Shown: positions 41,106 to 50,137, counted from the first letter of the stretch. The stretch is 64,000 nucleotides of DNA from Jeongeupia chitinilytica (GCF_014652315.1 NZ_BMYO01000001.1:558001-622000); one strand, 5' to 3'. Program-made: numbers and translations. The notes: generated by a model from the sequence alone, not told the origin.

Positions 41106-42323
41106 TCAGCGGCCTTTCTTGCCGGCGATGCGCAGGCGCAGCGCGTTCAGCTTGATGAAGCCGCCGGCGTCGGCCTGATTGTACGCGCCGCCGTCGTCAT
41201 CGAAGGTCGCGATGGTCTGGTCGAACAGCGTGTCCTTCGAGTCGCGGGAAACGACCGAGACGCTGCCCTTGTACAGCTTGACGCGCACCCAGCCGTTGAC
41301 GTTCTTCTGGGTATGGTCGATCAGGGTCTGCAGGGCGACGCGCTCCGGCGCCCACCAGTAGCCGTTGTACACCAGGCTGGCGTAACGCGGCATCAGGTCG
41401 TCCTTCAGGTGCGCCACTTCACGGTCGAGGGTGATCGACTCGATGCCGCGATGCGCCTTCAGCAGGATGGTGCCGCCCGGGGTTTCGTAGCAGCCGCGGC
41501 TCTTCATGCCGACGTAGCGGTTCTCGACCAGATCGAGACGGCCGATACCGTGCTTGCCGCCGAGTTCGTTCAGCTTGGCCAGCACTTCGTGGGCCTTCAG
41601 GCGCACGCCGTTGATGGCGACGACGTCACCGTGTTCGAACTCCAGATCGACGAATTCGGCGGCATCCGGCGCGGCTTCCGGCGATACGGTCCAGCGCCAC
41701 ATCGACTCTTCGGCTTCGGCCTTCGGGTCTTCGAGGTGACGGCCTTCGAAGCTGATGTGCAGCAGATTGGCGTCCATCGAGTACGGGGCGCCGCCGTTCT
41801 TGTGCTTCATGTCGACTTCGATGCCGTTGGCTTCGGCGTAGGCCATCAGCTTTTCGCGGCTCAGCAAATCCCATTCGCGCCACGGTGCGATGACCTTCAC
41901 TTCCGGCATCAGCGCATAGGCGCCGAGTTCGAAGCGGACCTGGTCGTTGCCCTTGCCGGTTGCGCCGTGGCTGATCGCGTCGGCCTTGGTTTCGCGGGCG
42001 ATCTCGATCAGCCGCTTGGCGATCAGCGGACGGGCGATCGAGGTGCCGAGCAGGTATTCGCCTTCGTACAGCGCGTTGGCACGGAACATCGGGAATACGA
42101 AATCGCGGACGAACTCTTCGCGCACGTCGTCGATGTAGATGTTTTCCGGCTTGATGCCGAACTTCAGTGCCTTCTGGCGTGCCGGCTCCAGCTCTTCACC
42201 CTGACCGAGGTCGGCGGTGAAGGTGACGACTTCACATTGATAGGTGTCCTGAAGCCACTTCAGGATCACGGACGTGTCCAGGCCGCCCGAGTAGGCGAGT
42301 ACGACTTTCTTTACATCAGACAT
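41106..42323 (-). CDS. argG: argininosuccinate synthase
   Basis: A 405-aa enzyme. The ATP-pyrophosphatase P-loop is VVLAYSGGLDTSVILKW (residues 7-23), with SHGATGKGNDQVRFE and GMKSRGCYETPGGTIL further on. It condenses citrulline and aspartate to argininosuccinate with ATP in arginine biosynthesis. The ATG at 42323 follows GGGGAACTCC. Together with argF about 0.7 kb upstream it makes two consecutive steps of the pathway; argH is not in the window. Confidence 0.97.
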   Translation of the reverse strand: MSDVKKVVLAYSGGLDTSVILKWLQDTYQCEVVTFTADLGQGEELEPARQKALKFGIKPENIYIDDVREEFVRDFVFPMFRANALYEGEYLLGTSIARPLIAKRLIEIARETKADAISHGATGKGNDQVRFELGAYALMPEVKVIAPWREWDLLSREKLMAYAEANGIEVDMKHKNGGAPYSMDANLLHISFEGRHLEDPKAEAEESMWRWTVSPEAAPDAAEFVDLEFEHGDVVAINGVRLKAHEVLAKLNELGGKHGIGRLDLVENRYVGMKSRGCYETPGGTILLKAHRGIESITLDREVAHLKDDLMPRYASLVYNGYWWAPERVALQTLIDHTQKNVNGWVRVKLYKGSVSVVSRDSKDTLFDQTIATFDDDGGAYNQADAGGFIKLNALRLRIAGKKGR

Positions 42324-42401
42324 GGAGTTCCCCGATCGGTAACAGTTGGGTGAAACAGGAGCGGTTGCATGCGCGCAACCGGGAGGTAACGGTCCGGAGC
42401 C

Positions 42402-43028
42402 TCAGCGCCCGAGGGCGAGTCTGGCGCCGAAGCTGACAAACAGCAGGCCGGTGAAGCGTCCCAGCAACGGCGCAATCCATCGTCGTCGCGCCAGTCGCTG
42501 GGCAATGCGCGAACCGGCGAGAATCAGCAGGCTCAGGTAGCTGATGCTGGCCACTTGCACGATGAGGCCGAGTGCGGCAAAGGTAAGCCCGACGTGCGGA
42601 TAGCCCGGGTCGACGAACTGCGGGAAGAAGGCCATGAAGAACAGGATGGCCTTGACGTTGACCAGCGAGATCGACAATGCCTGCTTGTAGGCATGCTGGG
42701 CGGGGACGTCCGGCTGGCCGGCGTCGGTATGACGACGGCGGCCGAAGACCAGCTTCAGCCCCAGCCAGCCCAGATAGGCTGCGCCGGCATAGCGGACGAC
42801 ATCAAAGGCCACCGGGTACGCCTTCATCAGCGAGGCGACGCCGAGTGCGGCGGCAAGCATCAGGACGAAGTCGCCGGTGACTACGCCGGCGGCGGCAGCG
42901 AAACCGGCGCGTGTCCCGCGTTTGGCCGCCACCGACAGCGTGAACAGCGAGTTCGGTCCCGGCATCAGGATGATGACCGCGGTACCGACCAGGTAGGTCG
43001 CAATGTCGGTGATGCCCAGAATGCTCAC
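42402..43028 (-). CDS. LysE/RhtB-family amino acid exporter (LeuE-like)
   Basis: A 208-aa inner-membrane protein with about six helices. The hallmark near the N-terminus is VGTAVIILMPGPNSLFTLSVA (about residues 14-34, PGPN). VNVKAILFFMAFFPQF (about 119-134) is the second family motif. Members export leucine, threonine, lysine or arginine. Its place between argF and argG suggests it could export arginine or a pathway intermediate, but the closest textbook relative in style is LeuE; the substrate is not proven. Confidence 0.85.
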   Translation of the reverse strand: MSILGITDIATYLVGTAVIILMPGPNSLFTLSVAAKRGTRAGFAAAAGVVTGDFVLMLAAALGVASLMKAYPVAFDVVRYAGAAYLGWLGLKLVFGRRRHTDAGQPDVPAQHAYKQALSISLVNVKAILFFMAFFPQFVDPGYPHVGLTFAALGLIVQVASISYLSLLILAGSRIAQRLARRRWIAPLLGRFTGLLFVSFGARLALGR

Positions 43029-43035
43029 GGCGGAA

Positions 43036-43950
43036 TCAGTCCTCGATCTTGCCCAGCAGCAGGTACTCGATCACGGCCTTCTGCGTGTGCATGCGGTTTT
43101 CGGCTTCGTCCCAGACGACCGATTGCGGACCGTCGATCACTTCCGGATCGACTTCCTCGCCACGGTGTGCCGGCAGGCAATGCATGAACAGGGCATTGGC
43201 CTTGGCCTGCATCATCAGCTTTTCCGAGACCTTGTAATTGATGAAGTCCTTCTTGCGCTGCAGCGTTTCGCGTTCGTAGCCCATCGACACGCTGACGTCG
43301 GTAGTGACGATGTCGGCGTCGCGCGCGGCCTGGTACGGGTCGTAGAACTGCTCGAAGTGCTCGCTGCCGTACGTCTGGCCGTCGAGCACGGTCATCTCGT
43401 AGCCGCGCGGGCAGGCGAGGTTGAGCTTGAAGTTGAACGTTTTCGCGGCTTGCAGCCAGGTCCGGCTGACGTTGTTGCTGTCACCGATCCAGGCGACGGT
43501 CTTGCCTTCGATCGAGCCGAAGCGTTCGATGTAGGTGTAGATGTCGGCCATGATCTGGCAGGGGTGATACTCGTTGGTCAGGCCGTTGATGACCGGGACT
43601 TTCGAGTTTTCGGCAAAGCGTTCGATGATGCTCTGCTCGTAGGTGCGCACCATGACGATGTTGACCATGCGGCTGATGACCTGCGCGACGTCCTCGATCG
43701 GTTCGCCGCGGCCGAGCTGGGTGTCCTTGCTCTGCATGAACATGGCGTGGCCGCCGAACTGGGCCATGCCGGCCTCGAACGAGACACGGGTACGCGTCGA
43801 CGACTTCTCGAAGATCATGCCGAGTACCTTGCCGACAAAAGGCTGGTACAGCTCGCCGCCCTTCAGGCGATCCTTGATGATCTTGGTGCGCTGGAACAGG
43901 TAGTCGTACTCTTCGCGGGAGAAGTCGGAAAATTGCAGGTAATGACGCAT
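43036..43950 (-). CDS. argF: ornithine carbamoyltransferase
   Basis: A 304-aa enzyme. The carbamoyl-phosphate loop is FEKSSTRTRVSFE (about residues 48-60), then HPCQIMADIYT and the ornithine-binding HCLPAHRGEEV near 263-273. It makes citrulline from ornithine and carbamoyl phosphate. The ATG at 43950 (MRHYLQFSDFS) matches the family; an upstream extension is not conserved. The length matches the short catabolic/anabolic forms of pseudomonads. A promoter with an ARG-box-like half-site lies at 44008-44036. Confidence 0.97.
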   Translation of the reverse strand: MRHYLQFSDFSREEYDYLFQRTKIIKDRLKGGELYQPFVGKVLGMIFEKSSTRTRVSFEAGMAQFGGHAMFMQSKDTQLGRGEPIEDVAQVISRMVNIVMVRTYEQSIIERFAENSKVPVINGLTNEYHPCQIMADIYTYIERFGSIEGKTVAWIGDSNNVSRTWLQAAKTFNFKLNLACPRGYEMTVLDGQTYGSEHFEQFYDPYQAARDADIVTTDVSVSMGYERETLQRKKDFINYKVSEKLMMQAKANALFMHCLPAHRGEEVDPEVIDGPQSVVWDEAENRMHTQKAVIEYLLLGKIED

Positions 43951-44007
43951 CGGCAGGCCTTTGTCGTCGCGGCAATCGCGCACGCGTTTTTTCTAATAAA
44001 ACGGCTA

Positions 44008-44036
44008 TTATTCAGCGGTTTGTCGGTTACTGGCAA
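44008..44036 (-). promoter_or_regulatory. argF promoter with ARG-box-like half site
   Basis: Read on the minus strand: -35 TTGCCA (44036-44031), 17 bases, -10 GAATAA (44013-44008). TGAATAATA over the -10 matches one half of the ArgR consensus TGAATWWWWATTCA; the second half is poor. Plausible arginine repression, weak evidence. Confidence 0.35.
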
Positions 44037-44164
44037 GAACGCTGCTTGGAGTTGGGGGAGATCCGGATGCCCGGACCCGTTCGTTCGCTGGCGCGCGGTG
44101 GTACAATTCGCGCTGTTCGGCGCTTGCATGAACGTCCCCGAGTCCTCCATTCAGCAGACTGCCA

Positions 44165-44491
44165 ATGATCTGTAATCCATACGAAATCATCATCCAGGGC
44201 ATCACCAGCAACGGACGGGAATTCCGCCCCAGCGACTGGGCTGAGCGGCTGTCGGGCATTCTTTCCACATTCGGCTTCGACCAGAAGCTGTCCTATGCGC
44301 CGTATGTCCGGCCGATGGTGCACGAAAACGTGCGTTGCGTAGCCGTCGACAAGCAGCTCGAGAAAATCGACCCCCGGGTGTTCGAATTCATCATGACCTT
44401 TGCGCGTGACAACGATCTGCGCATCGTCGATTGCCGCACGCTGATCGATCAGTACAACGCCGTTCCGCCAGGACGCAATCCGGCCGCCTGA
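44165..44491 (+). CDS. DUF3579 domain protein
   Basis: A 108-aa soluble protein: EIIIQGITSNGREFRPSDWAE (about residues 7-27) and VFEFIMTFARDNDLRIVDCR (about 73-92) are the DUF3579 pattern seen almost only in betaproteobacteria. Function unknown. A -10-like TACAAT is at 44102-44107. A 15-codon reading frame (44128-44175) overlaps the start but looks incidental. Divergent from argF. Confidence 0.88.
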   Translation: MICNPYEIIIQGITSNGREFRPSDWAERLSGILSTFGFDQKLSYAPYVRPMVHENVRCVAVDKQLEKIDPRVFEFIMTFARDNDLRIVDCRTLIDQYNAVPPGRNPAA

Positions 44492-44602
44492 CAGGTTCAA
44501 ACACCGGTCGGCTCAAGGTTGTTGCGCCGCACAAATCTGACTATCCTGCATTCGTGAGCCCGGGTACGGGACTATTTTGCGATGCGGAACGGGGTATTTG
44601 AG

Positions 44603-45343
44603 ATGAGACTGAAGGGCAAGGTAGCAATCATCACCGGTGGCGCGAGCGGCATCGGTTACGCAACGGCGAAAAAGTTTGCCGCCGAGGGCGCCAGGGTTGC
44701 CGTGTGCGACGTGAACCAGAAAGGGATCGACGACGTCGTTTCCGAGCTGGTTGCCGGTGGCGCGGAAGCCAGCGGCCACCTCGTCGATGTGACCAATCGC
44801 GAACAGATCGCCGCCATGGTCGATGGCGTCAAGGCCGGGTTTGGCCGGATCGATGTCCTGGTGAACAACGCCGGTATCGTGCTTGATGCGCAACTGGTGA
44901 AAATGACCGACGACCAGTTCGATCAGGTCATCGACATCAACCTCAAGGGTGTCTACAACTGTACCCGTGCCGTGGTCGAAACCATGGTTGCGCAGGGTGG
45001 TGGCGTGATCCTCAATGCGTCGTCGGTGGTCGGTGTCTACGGCAACTTCGGCCAGACCAACTACGCAGCCAGCAAATTCGGCGTGATCGGCTTCGTCAAA
45101 ACGTGGGCGAAGGAGCTGGGCAAGAAGGGGATTCGCGCCAATGCCGTGTGCCCGGGCTTCGTGGCGACACCGATTCTCAAGAGCATGCCGGAGAAGGTCA
45201 TTGCCGCGCTCGAAGAGCGAGTGCCGATGCGCCGTCTGGCTCAGCCCGAGGAAATCGCCAACGTCTATGCCTTCCTTGCGAGCGACGAAGCCAGTTACAT
45301 CAACGGCGCCGCGATCGAAGTGACCGGCGGTCTGACGCTCTGA
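44603..45343 (+). CDS. short-chain dehydrogenase/reductase (FabG-like)
   Basis: A 246-aa SDR. The cofactor site is TGGASGIGYATAKKFA (TGxxxGxG), followed by NNAGIV. The catalytic Ser is in NASSVVG and Tyr/Lys in TNYAASKFGVIG, with a C-terminal INGAAIEVTGGLTL. Length and sequence style fit 3-oxoacyl-ACP reductase-like enzymes; it could also be an acetoacetyl-CoA reductase. The start at 44603 gives the family N-terminus (MRLKGKVAI); the ATG at 44582 would add seven unconserved residues. A standalone gene followed by a terminator. Confidence 0.88.
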   Translation: MRLKGKVAIITGGASGIGYATAKKFAAEGARVAVCDVNQKGIDDVVSELVAGGAEASGHLVDVTNREQIAAMVDGVKAGFGRIDVLVNNAGIVLDAQLVKMTDDQFDQVIDINLKGVYNCTRAVVETMVAQGGGVILNASSVVGVYGNFGQTNYAASKFGVIGFVKTWAKELGKKGIRANAVCPGFVATPILKSMPEKVIAALEERVPMRRLAQPEEIANVYAFLASDEASYINGAAIEVTGGLTL

Positions 45344-45360
45344 CTTGTACTGTCGCACAC

Positions 45361-45390
45361 GAAAAAGCCCGGATTATCCGGGCTTTTTTC
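45361..45390. terminator. bidirectional terminator after the SDR gene
   Basis: GAAAAAGCCCGGA (45361-45373) against TCCGGGCTTTTTTC (45377-45390) with a three-base loop. It serves the SDR gene and the convergent L,D-transpeptidase gene. Confidence 0.92.
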
Positions 45391-45402
45391 ATGGCGATCC
45401 GC

Positions 45403-46530
45403 TCAGGATTTCGCTGCGCCGTCCCAGACGATGCGCCAGTCGTTGTCGACACGTTGCCAGTACTGGCGCCGCACGCCGCCGGGTGTTTGCGCGTCGTCGA
45501 AGGTTGCCACGCGCTGTTCGGATGCGACGTTGCCGCCGAAAAGACTGAGCCCCTCAGGCGGCGTTGCCCGGTCCTGGTCGAGCATGGCCAGTGCTGCCTG
45601 GCGCTGCTGCTGCCATGCACTGCGCGGCAGCCAGTTGATCTTGCGGACGATGACCACGGGTGTCACGCCGATCTGCAGGCTGGTCGACAGCGCGCGCATG
45701 TCCTCGTTGCCGAGCGCGACACAACCGTTTGACGACCACGGCGCGCGTGCGTAGGTATCGTAGGGAACCCCGTGCAGCCAGATGCCGTGGCCGGTGCGGC
45801 CCTGCTGGCGGTCGAGCTCGTTCGGATAGGAGATCGGCCAGGCGCCGATGCCGTACAGGTCGGCCTTCTTGCCCAGCATCGCGTCGAGCTGCGCACGCGG
45901 CATCTCGCCGGTGACGAAGTAGACGCCGAGCGGTGTGCGCTGGTCGCCTTCCTTCTGTTTGTCGACGCCGAGTTTGCCGATGGTGGTGTAGAAATCGCTG
46001 ACCCGTTTCGGCACGCCCTGGTCGTTGCGGAACAGGTAGACGCGCGAGGTGTCGGCCTCGACCACGACGACGTGCTTCTGTTTCGGTGACAGGATCAGCA
46101 CGTTGGCCGGCAGTGCATCGGCCGGTGGCGGGTTGCGTGCTGCCTGGACGCGTGCCAGTGCTTCGTGCCGCAATCCTTCGAGGACGTCCGCCGGGCCGCT
46201 GGCCGCACCGCCGACGGCGCGCAGCGGGCCGCTGCGCATCGCGTACAGATCGGCCGACAGCAGGTGGGCGAGGCGGTAGTCGGGCTCGCTGGCGAGCAGG
46301 GCGTCGACGGTGGCGCGTGCATCCCGCATCCGCCCGGCGCGGATTGCATCGATGGCCGCGACGATCATCTGCTCGGGCGAGCCGCTGGCGGCACGCCCCT
46401 CGCGCGATTGCGGTTCGGCATCGAGCGACGCACTCATCGGAGCGGTGAATTTCGGCTGGGCCGCCGGTGCAAGCACCAGAAGCAGGAGTACGGCGACGAG
46501 CCGGCGGGCCCGGGACAACGTGGTCGACAT
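45403..46530 (-). CDS. L,D-transpeptidase family protein (YkuD domain)
   Basis: A 375-aa protein with a signal peptide (about residues 1-24). A helical N-terminal region (about 50-135) precedes the YkuD domain (about 140-305). The catalytic motif is HGVPYDTYARAPWSSNGCVA, with the nucleophile Cys and His preserved. A small C-terminal domain (about 320-375, QYWQRVDNDWRIVWDG) resembles the NTF2-like domain that ends its neighbour. It is expected to act in the periplasm on peptidoglycan (3-3 cross-links or protein attachment). It starts 14 bp after the TPR gene's stop, so the two form an operon. Confidence 0.88.
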   Translation of the reverse strand: MSTTLSRARRLVAVLLLLVLAPAAQPKFTAPMSASLDAEPQSREGRAASGSPEQMIVAAIDAIRAGRMRDARATVDALLASEPDYRLAHLLSADLYAMRSGPLRAVGGAASGPADVLEGLRHEALARVQAARNPPPADALPANVLILSPKQKHVVVVEADTSRVYLFRNDQGVPKRVSDFYTTIGKLGVDKQKEGDQRTPLGVYFVTGEMPRAQLDAMLGKKADLYGIGAWPISYPNELDRQQGRTGHGIWLHGVPYDTYARAPWSSNGCVALGNEDMRALSTSLQIGVTPVVIVRKINWLPRSAWQQQRQAALAMLDQDRATPPEGLSLFGGNVASEQRVATFDDAQTPGGVRRQYWQRVDNDWRIVWDGAAKS

Positions 46531-46544
46531 GACGATTCAGCCTG

Positions 46545-47600
46545 TCAGCGGCCCGAGCGCTCTTCGCGGATCAGCCATTCGCCGCCGCTCTTTTCGAGGA
46601 TCAGCGTCTTGCCGGTGGTGCTGGTCAGCCGGTCCGAGCGATAACTCTGGCGCAGTCGGACCTTGGCGGTCTTGTCGTCGCTGAAATCGACGCGGATGTC
46701 GGACAGTTTGACTTCGATCGACTTCGGCGCCGCAACGCGCTCCCGACGTTCCTTGGCCCAGTTCGCGTGGCTCTGCCCGGCCGGTGCGTAGTCCTTGGTA
46801 TAGGCGCCGAGATAGCCGTTGACGTTCTGACGCTCCCACATCTGCGCCCAGCGTTGCACGGCGGCGACAACATCCTGCTGGCGGGCATCGACGGCCGGTT
46901 TGGGGGCGGGCGTCGGCGTCGGTGAGGGTTGCGGGACCGGCGTTGGCGCAGGGGTCGGTTTGGGTGTCGGTGCCGGCGTCGGTGCCGGCGTCGCTGCCAC
47001 CGCTGGACCCGGCGCGGCAGACGGCTTGACCGGCGCCATCGCGACGGCTACCGGGCTAGGCGCGGGCGCCTTGCTTGGCGTTGCTGCCGGCCGTGCCGGT
47101 GTGCCGTTGCGGCTGAAGAGTTCGTTGACGAGCTTGAGCTTGGTCTGCGCGCTGCCCTTGTTGCCTTCAAGTTGCAGCGCCTTGTCGTAGGCTTGTGATG
47201 CCAGCCGTGCGTACAGGTCGCCGAGGTTCTCGTGCGCGGTTGCGTAGCTCGGGTTGGTCTGAATTGCCATCTGCAGCGCAGTGCGTGCCTTGTCGTACTG
47301 GTTCTGTTGCGCGTACAGCACGGCCAGATTGTTGTACGGCTCCGGCAGTTGCGGATAGTCCTCGGACAGACTGACGAAAGTCTTGATCGCATCGTCGCTG
47401 CGGCCGAGTTCGGTCAGCGCCAGTCCCCGCAGGAAGCGGATTTGCGGGTCCTTCGGCGTCTTGGCCAGTGCCCGGTCGGCGCGTTCGAGCGCCGGGGCGT
47501 ACTGACGCGCCTGCAGCAGCTGCTGGATATCTTCCTTGTCACCAGCCTGAACGGTTCCGGCAAGCAGTAGCAGGGCAAGGGAGAGGCGACGCAAACGCAT
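46545..47600 (-). CDS. exported TPR protein with Pro/Thr linker and NTF2-like C-terminal domain
   Basis: A 351-aa protein with a signal peptide (about residues 1-19). Tetratricopeptide repeats span about 22-155 (YNNLAVLYAQQNQYDKARTA and similar). A low-complexity linker of PTPAPTP-type repeats covers about 165-240. A C-terminal NTF2/Cds6-like domain (about 243-350) contains WAQMWERQNVNGYLGAYTKD. Probably a periplasmic scaffold for the adjacent L,D-transpeptidase. Two ATGs compete: 47606 lies three bases and 47600 nine bases after AGGA; 47600 is preferred. Confidence 0.82.
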   Translation of the reverse strand: MRLRRLSLALLLLAGTVQAGDKEDIQQLLQARQYAPALERADRALAKTPKDPQIRFLRGLALTELGRSDDAIKTFVSLSEDYPQLPEPYNNLAVLYAQQNQYDKARTALQMAIQTNPSYATAHENLGDLYARLASQAYDKALQLEGNKGSAQTKLKLVNELFSRNGTPARPAATPSKAPAPSPVAVAMAPVKPSAAPGPAVAATPAPTPAPTPKPTPAPTPVPQPSPTPTPAPKPAVDARQQDVVAAVQRWAQMWERQNVNGYLGAYTKDYAPAGQSHANWAKERRERVAAPKSIEVKLSDIRVDFSDDKTAKVRLRQSYRSDRLTSTTGKTLILEKSGGEWLIREERSGR

Positions 47601-47682
47601 GAGCATAATTCCTGTTTTCGGCGCGATTCGGCCGACGTAGACTGCGGCGATTCTATCAAAACCCGGCTACCGGTTGCGGATC

Positions 47683-48030
47683 ATGCCCCTGCCTGTTGGA
47701 TTGCAGACCATCCTGCTGTTGATTGCCTCGAACGTGTTCATGACGTTCGCGTGGTATGGCCACCTGAAGTTCGCACACAGCAAGCCTTGGGTGATCGCTG
47801 CGTTGCTGAGCTGGGGCATTGCGCTGTTCGAGTACCTGCTGCAGGTGCCGGCCAACCGGATCGGTTACGGCACGTTTTCGCTGGCGCAGCTCAAGATCAT
47901 CCAGGAAGTGATCACGCTCTCGGTTTTCGTCCCCTTCGCTCTATTTTATGCCGGCCAGCCGTTCAAGCTGGACTTTGTCTGGGCCGGGCTTTGCCTGGTC
48001 GGGGCGGTCTACTTCATGTTCCGCAGCTAG
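47683..48030 (+). CDS. DMT-superfamily small membrane protein (DUF486)
   Basis: A 115-aa inner-membrane protein with four predicted helices. NVFMTFAWYGHLKF (about residues 17-30) and SWGIALFEYLLQVPANRIGY (about 43-62) are the DUF486 signature. It is a presumed transporter-like protein of unknown substrate. The ATG at 47683 (MPLPVGLQT) is preferred over a TTG three codons upstream. No clear Shine-Dalgarno. Divergent from the TPR gene. Confidence 0.88.
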   Translation: MPLPVGLQTILLLIASNVFMTFAWYGHLKFAHSKPWVIAALLSWGIALFEYLLQVPANRIGYGTFSLAQLKIIQEVITLSVFVPFALFYAGQPFKLDFVWAGLCLVGAVYFMFRS

Positions 48031-48076
48031 GCGGCAAACCCGGACTTTCGTCAATGGCGCTTGCGCCACGGACGGA

Positions 48077-48095
48077 TACAATCAATTCATACAAT
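48077..48095 (+). promoter_or_regulatory. tandem TACAAT -10-like boxes before upp
   Basis: TACAAT occurs at 48077-48082 and again at 48090-48095, within a repeated ATACAATC. Either could be the upp -10; no strong -35 is seen. Confidence 0.3.
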
Positions 48096-48114
48096 CTATC
48101 TGTCGGGATTCACC

Positions 48115-48741
48115 ATGCACATTCACGTCGTCAACCATCCGCTGGTGCAGCACAAGCTTTCCCTGCTGCGCGCCGCCGAGATCAGCACCAACAAGTTCCG
48201 CATGCTGACCGACGAGCTGGCCCGGTTGCTGGCGTACGAGGCAACACGTGACCTGCCGCTCGAACCGGTGACCATCGACGGCTGGTGCGGTCCGGTCGAC
48301 GTGCAGCAGATCAAGGGCAAGAAGATGACGGTGGTGCCGATCCTGCGCGCCGGTATCGGCATGCTCAACGGCGTGCTGGATCTGGTGCCGTCGGCCAAGA
48401 TCAGCGTCGTCGGTCTGGCGCGCAACGAGGAAACGCTGCAGCCCGAACCGTACTTTGAAAAGTTCGTCGGTGACCTTCACGACCGGCTGGCACTGATCAT
48501 CGATCCGATGCTCGCCACCGGCGGTTCGCTGGTCGCGACGATCGACATGCTCAAGCGCAAGGGCTGCAAGGAGATCAAGGCCATCGTCATGGTGGCGGCG
48601 CCCGAAGGGGTCAGGCTCGTCAACGAAGCGCATCCGGACGTGCAGATCTACGCCGCATCGCTCGACTCGCACCTGAACGAGCACGGGTACATCATTCCGG
48701 GGCTCGGCGACGCCGGCGACAAGATTTTCGGGACGCGCTGA
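48115..48741 (+). CDS. upp: uracil phosphoribosyltransferase
   Basis: A 208-aa enzyme, the E. coli Upp length. PILRAGIGMLNGVLDLVP (about residues 75-92) and the PRPP loop IIDPMLATGGSLVATI (about 127-142) are diagnostic, with EHGYIIPGLGDAGDKIFGT at the end. It salvages uracil to UMP. It is followed by a hairpin and then the uracil permease gene, making a pyrimidine salvage unit. Confidence 0.97.
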   Translation: MHIHVVNHPLVQHKLSLLRAAEISTNKFRMLTDELARLLAYEATRDLPLEPVTIDGWCGPVDVQQIKGKKMTVVPILRAGIGMLNGVLDLVPSAKISVVGLARNEETLQPEPYFEKFVGDLHDRLALIIDPMLATGGSLVATIDMLKRKGCKEIKAIVMVAAPEGVRLVNEAHPDVQIYAASLDSHLNEHGYIIPGLGDAGDKIFGTR

Positions 48742-48755
48742 GCGGACCGAATCCG

Positions 48756-48783
48756 GAAACGGGCGCCAACAGGCGCCCGTTTC
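48756..48783 (+). terminator. hairpin between upp and uraA
   Basis: GAAACGGGCGCC (48756-48767), loop AACA, GGCGCCCGTTTC (48772-48783): a 12-bp perfect stem but only a short T-run. It may reduce rather than stop read-through into uraA. Confidence 0.65.
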
Positions 48784-48835
48784 GTGTGTCTGCGGCAATC
48801 AGCCGCTCCCAAACAAAACCAACACAGGGATGACC

Positions 48836-50077
48836 ATGTTCTCCACCGTCAAACAAGCGATCTCGGGCGCGCAGATCCTGTTCGTCGCCTTCGGCGCGCT
48901 GGTCCTGGTGCCGCTGCTGACCGGGCTCAACCCCGCGCTGGCACTGCTCGGCGCCGGCATCGGCACGCTGATGTTCCAGTTCGTCACCAAGCGGGAAGTG
49001 CCGCTGTTCCTCGGTTCGTCGTTCGCCTTCATCGGCCCGATCATTTTCTCGATCCATACCTGGGGGCAGGCGGCGACGCAGTTCGGTCTGTTCGCCGCCG
49101 GCTTCATGTACTTCCTCGTCGCCGGGCTGATCCGCTGGCGCGGTATCGCCTTCATCCACCGGCTGCTGCCGCCGGTGGTCATCGGTCCGGTGATCATGGT
49201 GATCGGTCTGTCGGTTGCCGTTGCCGCATCGGGCATGGCCATGGGGCAGGGCGGCGGCAAGCAGCTGATTCCGTACCAGACGTCGATCCTGCTGGCGGCG
49301 ATTTCGCTGGCGACGACCATCGTCGTCGCGGTGTTCGCCGGCGGCATGTTGCGACTGGTGCCGATCCTGTCGGGTGTGTTTGTCGGTTACGGTGCTGCCG
49401 TGCTGATGGGCGTGGTGAATTTCGCGCCGATCGCCGCTGCACCGTGGTTTGCACTGCCGCACGTTGTCCATCCTGAAATCAGCTGGGCGGCGGCACTGTT
49501 CATGATGCCGGTGGCGATCGCGCCGGCCATCGAGCATATCGGTGGCGTGATGGCGATCGGCGGGGTGACCGGCAAGGATTACACCGCGTCGCCGGGCCTG
49601 CACCGGACCCTGGCCGGTGACGGCTTGGGCGTCTGCTTTGCCGGCCTCGTCGGCGGCCCGCCGATCACGACCTACGGTGAAGTGACCGGCGCGCTGATGA
49701 TCACCAAGAACTTCAATCCGGTGATCATGACCTGGGCGGCGGTGCTGGCGGTGATTCTGGCGTTCTTCGGCAAGTTCAATGCAATCCTGCAGTCGATTCC
49801 GCTGCCGGTGATGGGCGGCATTATGGTGCTGCTGTTCGGGACCATTGCCTCGATCGGCCTGAAAACACTGATCGACGCCAAGGTGGACCTGATGGCACCG
49901 CGCAATCTGGTCATCGTTGCCGTGGTACTCACCTGCGGCGTTGGCGGCCTGACGCTGCAACTGGGCGACCTGAATCTGGCTGGCGTCGGCCTCGTGAGCC
50001 TGCTGGCGATCGTGCTCAACTTCGTGCTGCCGCAGGACAAGCATCACGAGGGCATTGTCGAGGGCCAGGACGTCTGA
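48836..50077 (+). CDS. uraA: uracil permease (NCS2 family)
   Basis: A 413-aa inner-membrane symporter with about 14 helices. PLFLGSSFAFIGPIIFS (about residues 57-73), the glutamate-containing PAIEHIGGVMAIGG (about 224-237) and PITTYGEVTGALMITKNF (about 275-292) match UraA of E. coli (429 aa). It imports uracil with protons. The ATG at 48836 is six bases after AGGG and is preferred over the ATG at 48830. It cooperates with the upstream upp. Confidence 0.94.
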   Translation: MFSTVKQAISGAQILFVAFGALVLVPLLTGLNPALALLGAGIGTLMFQFVTKREVPLFLGSSFAFIGPIIFSIHTWGQAATQFGLFAAGFMYFLVAGLIRWRGIAFIHRLLPPVVIGPVIMVIGLSVAVAASGMAMGQGGGKQLIPYQTSILLAAISLATTIVVAVFAGGMLRLVPILSGVFVGYGAAVLMGVVNFAPIAAAPWFALPHVVHPEISWAAALFMMPVAIAPAIEHIGGVMAIGGVTGKDYTASPGLHRTLAGDGLGVCFAGLVGGPPITTYGEVTGALMITKNFNPVIMTWAAVLAVILAFFGKFNAILQSIPLPVMGGIMVLLFGTIASIGLKTLIDAKVDLMAPRNLVIVAVVLTCGVGGLTLQLGDLNLAGVGLVSLLAIVLNFVLPQDKHHEGIVEGQDV

Positions 50078-50094
50078 CGGTAGGCGATGCACAA

Positions 50095-50122
50095 AAAAAA
50101 CGGCCCCTCGGGGCCGTTTTTT
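50095..50122. terminator. bidirectional terminator after uraA
   Basis: AAAAAACGGCCCC (50095-50107), short loop, GGGGCCGTTTTTT (50110-50122). It lies between convergent uraA and the Yip1-family gene. Confidence 0.92.
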
Positions 50123-50137
50123 CATGATGGTCCAGCG

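Noticed and set aside
44128..44175. 15-aa frame overlapping the DUF3579 start, considered as a leader peptide
   Set aside because: No Shine-Dalgarno, no run of a regulatory amino acid codon and no attenuator hairpin after it.
46885..47095. DNA tandem repeat inside the TPR gene
   Set aside because: The repetitive look comes from a Pro/Thr/Ala-rich protein linker; units vary in length and keep frame, so it is treated as part of the protein.
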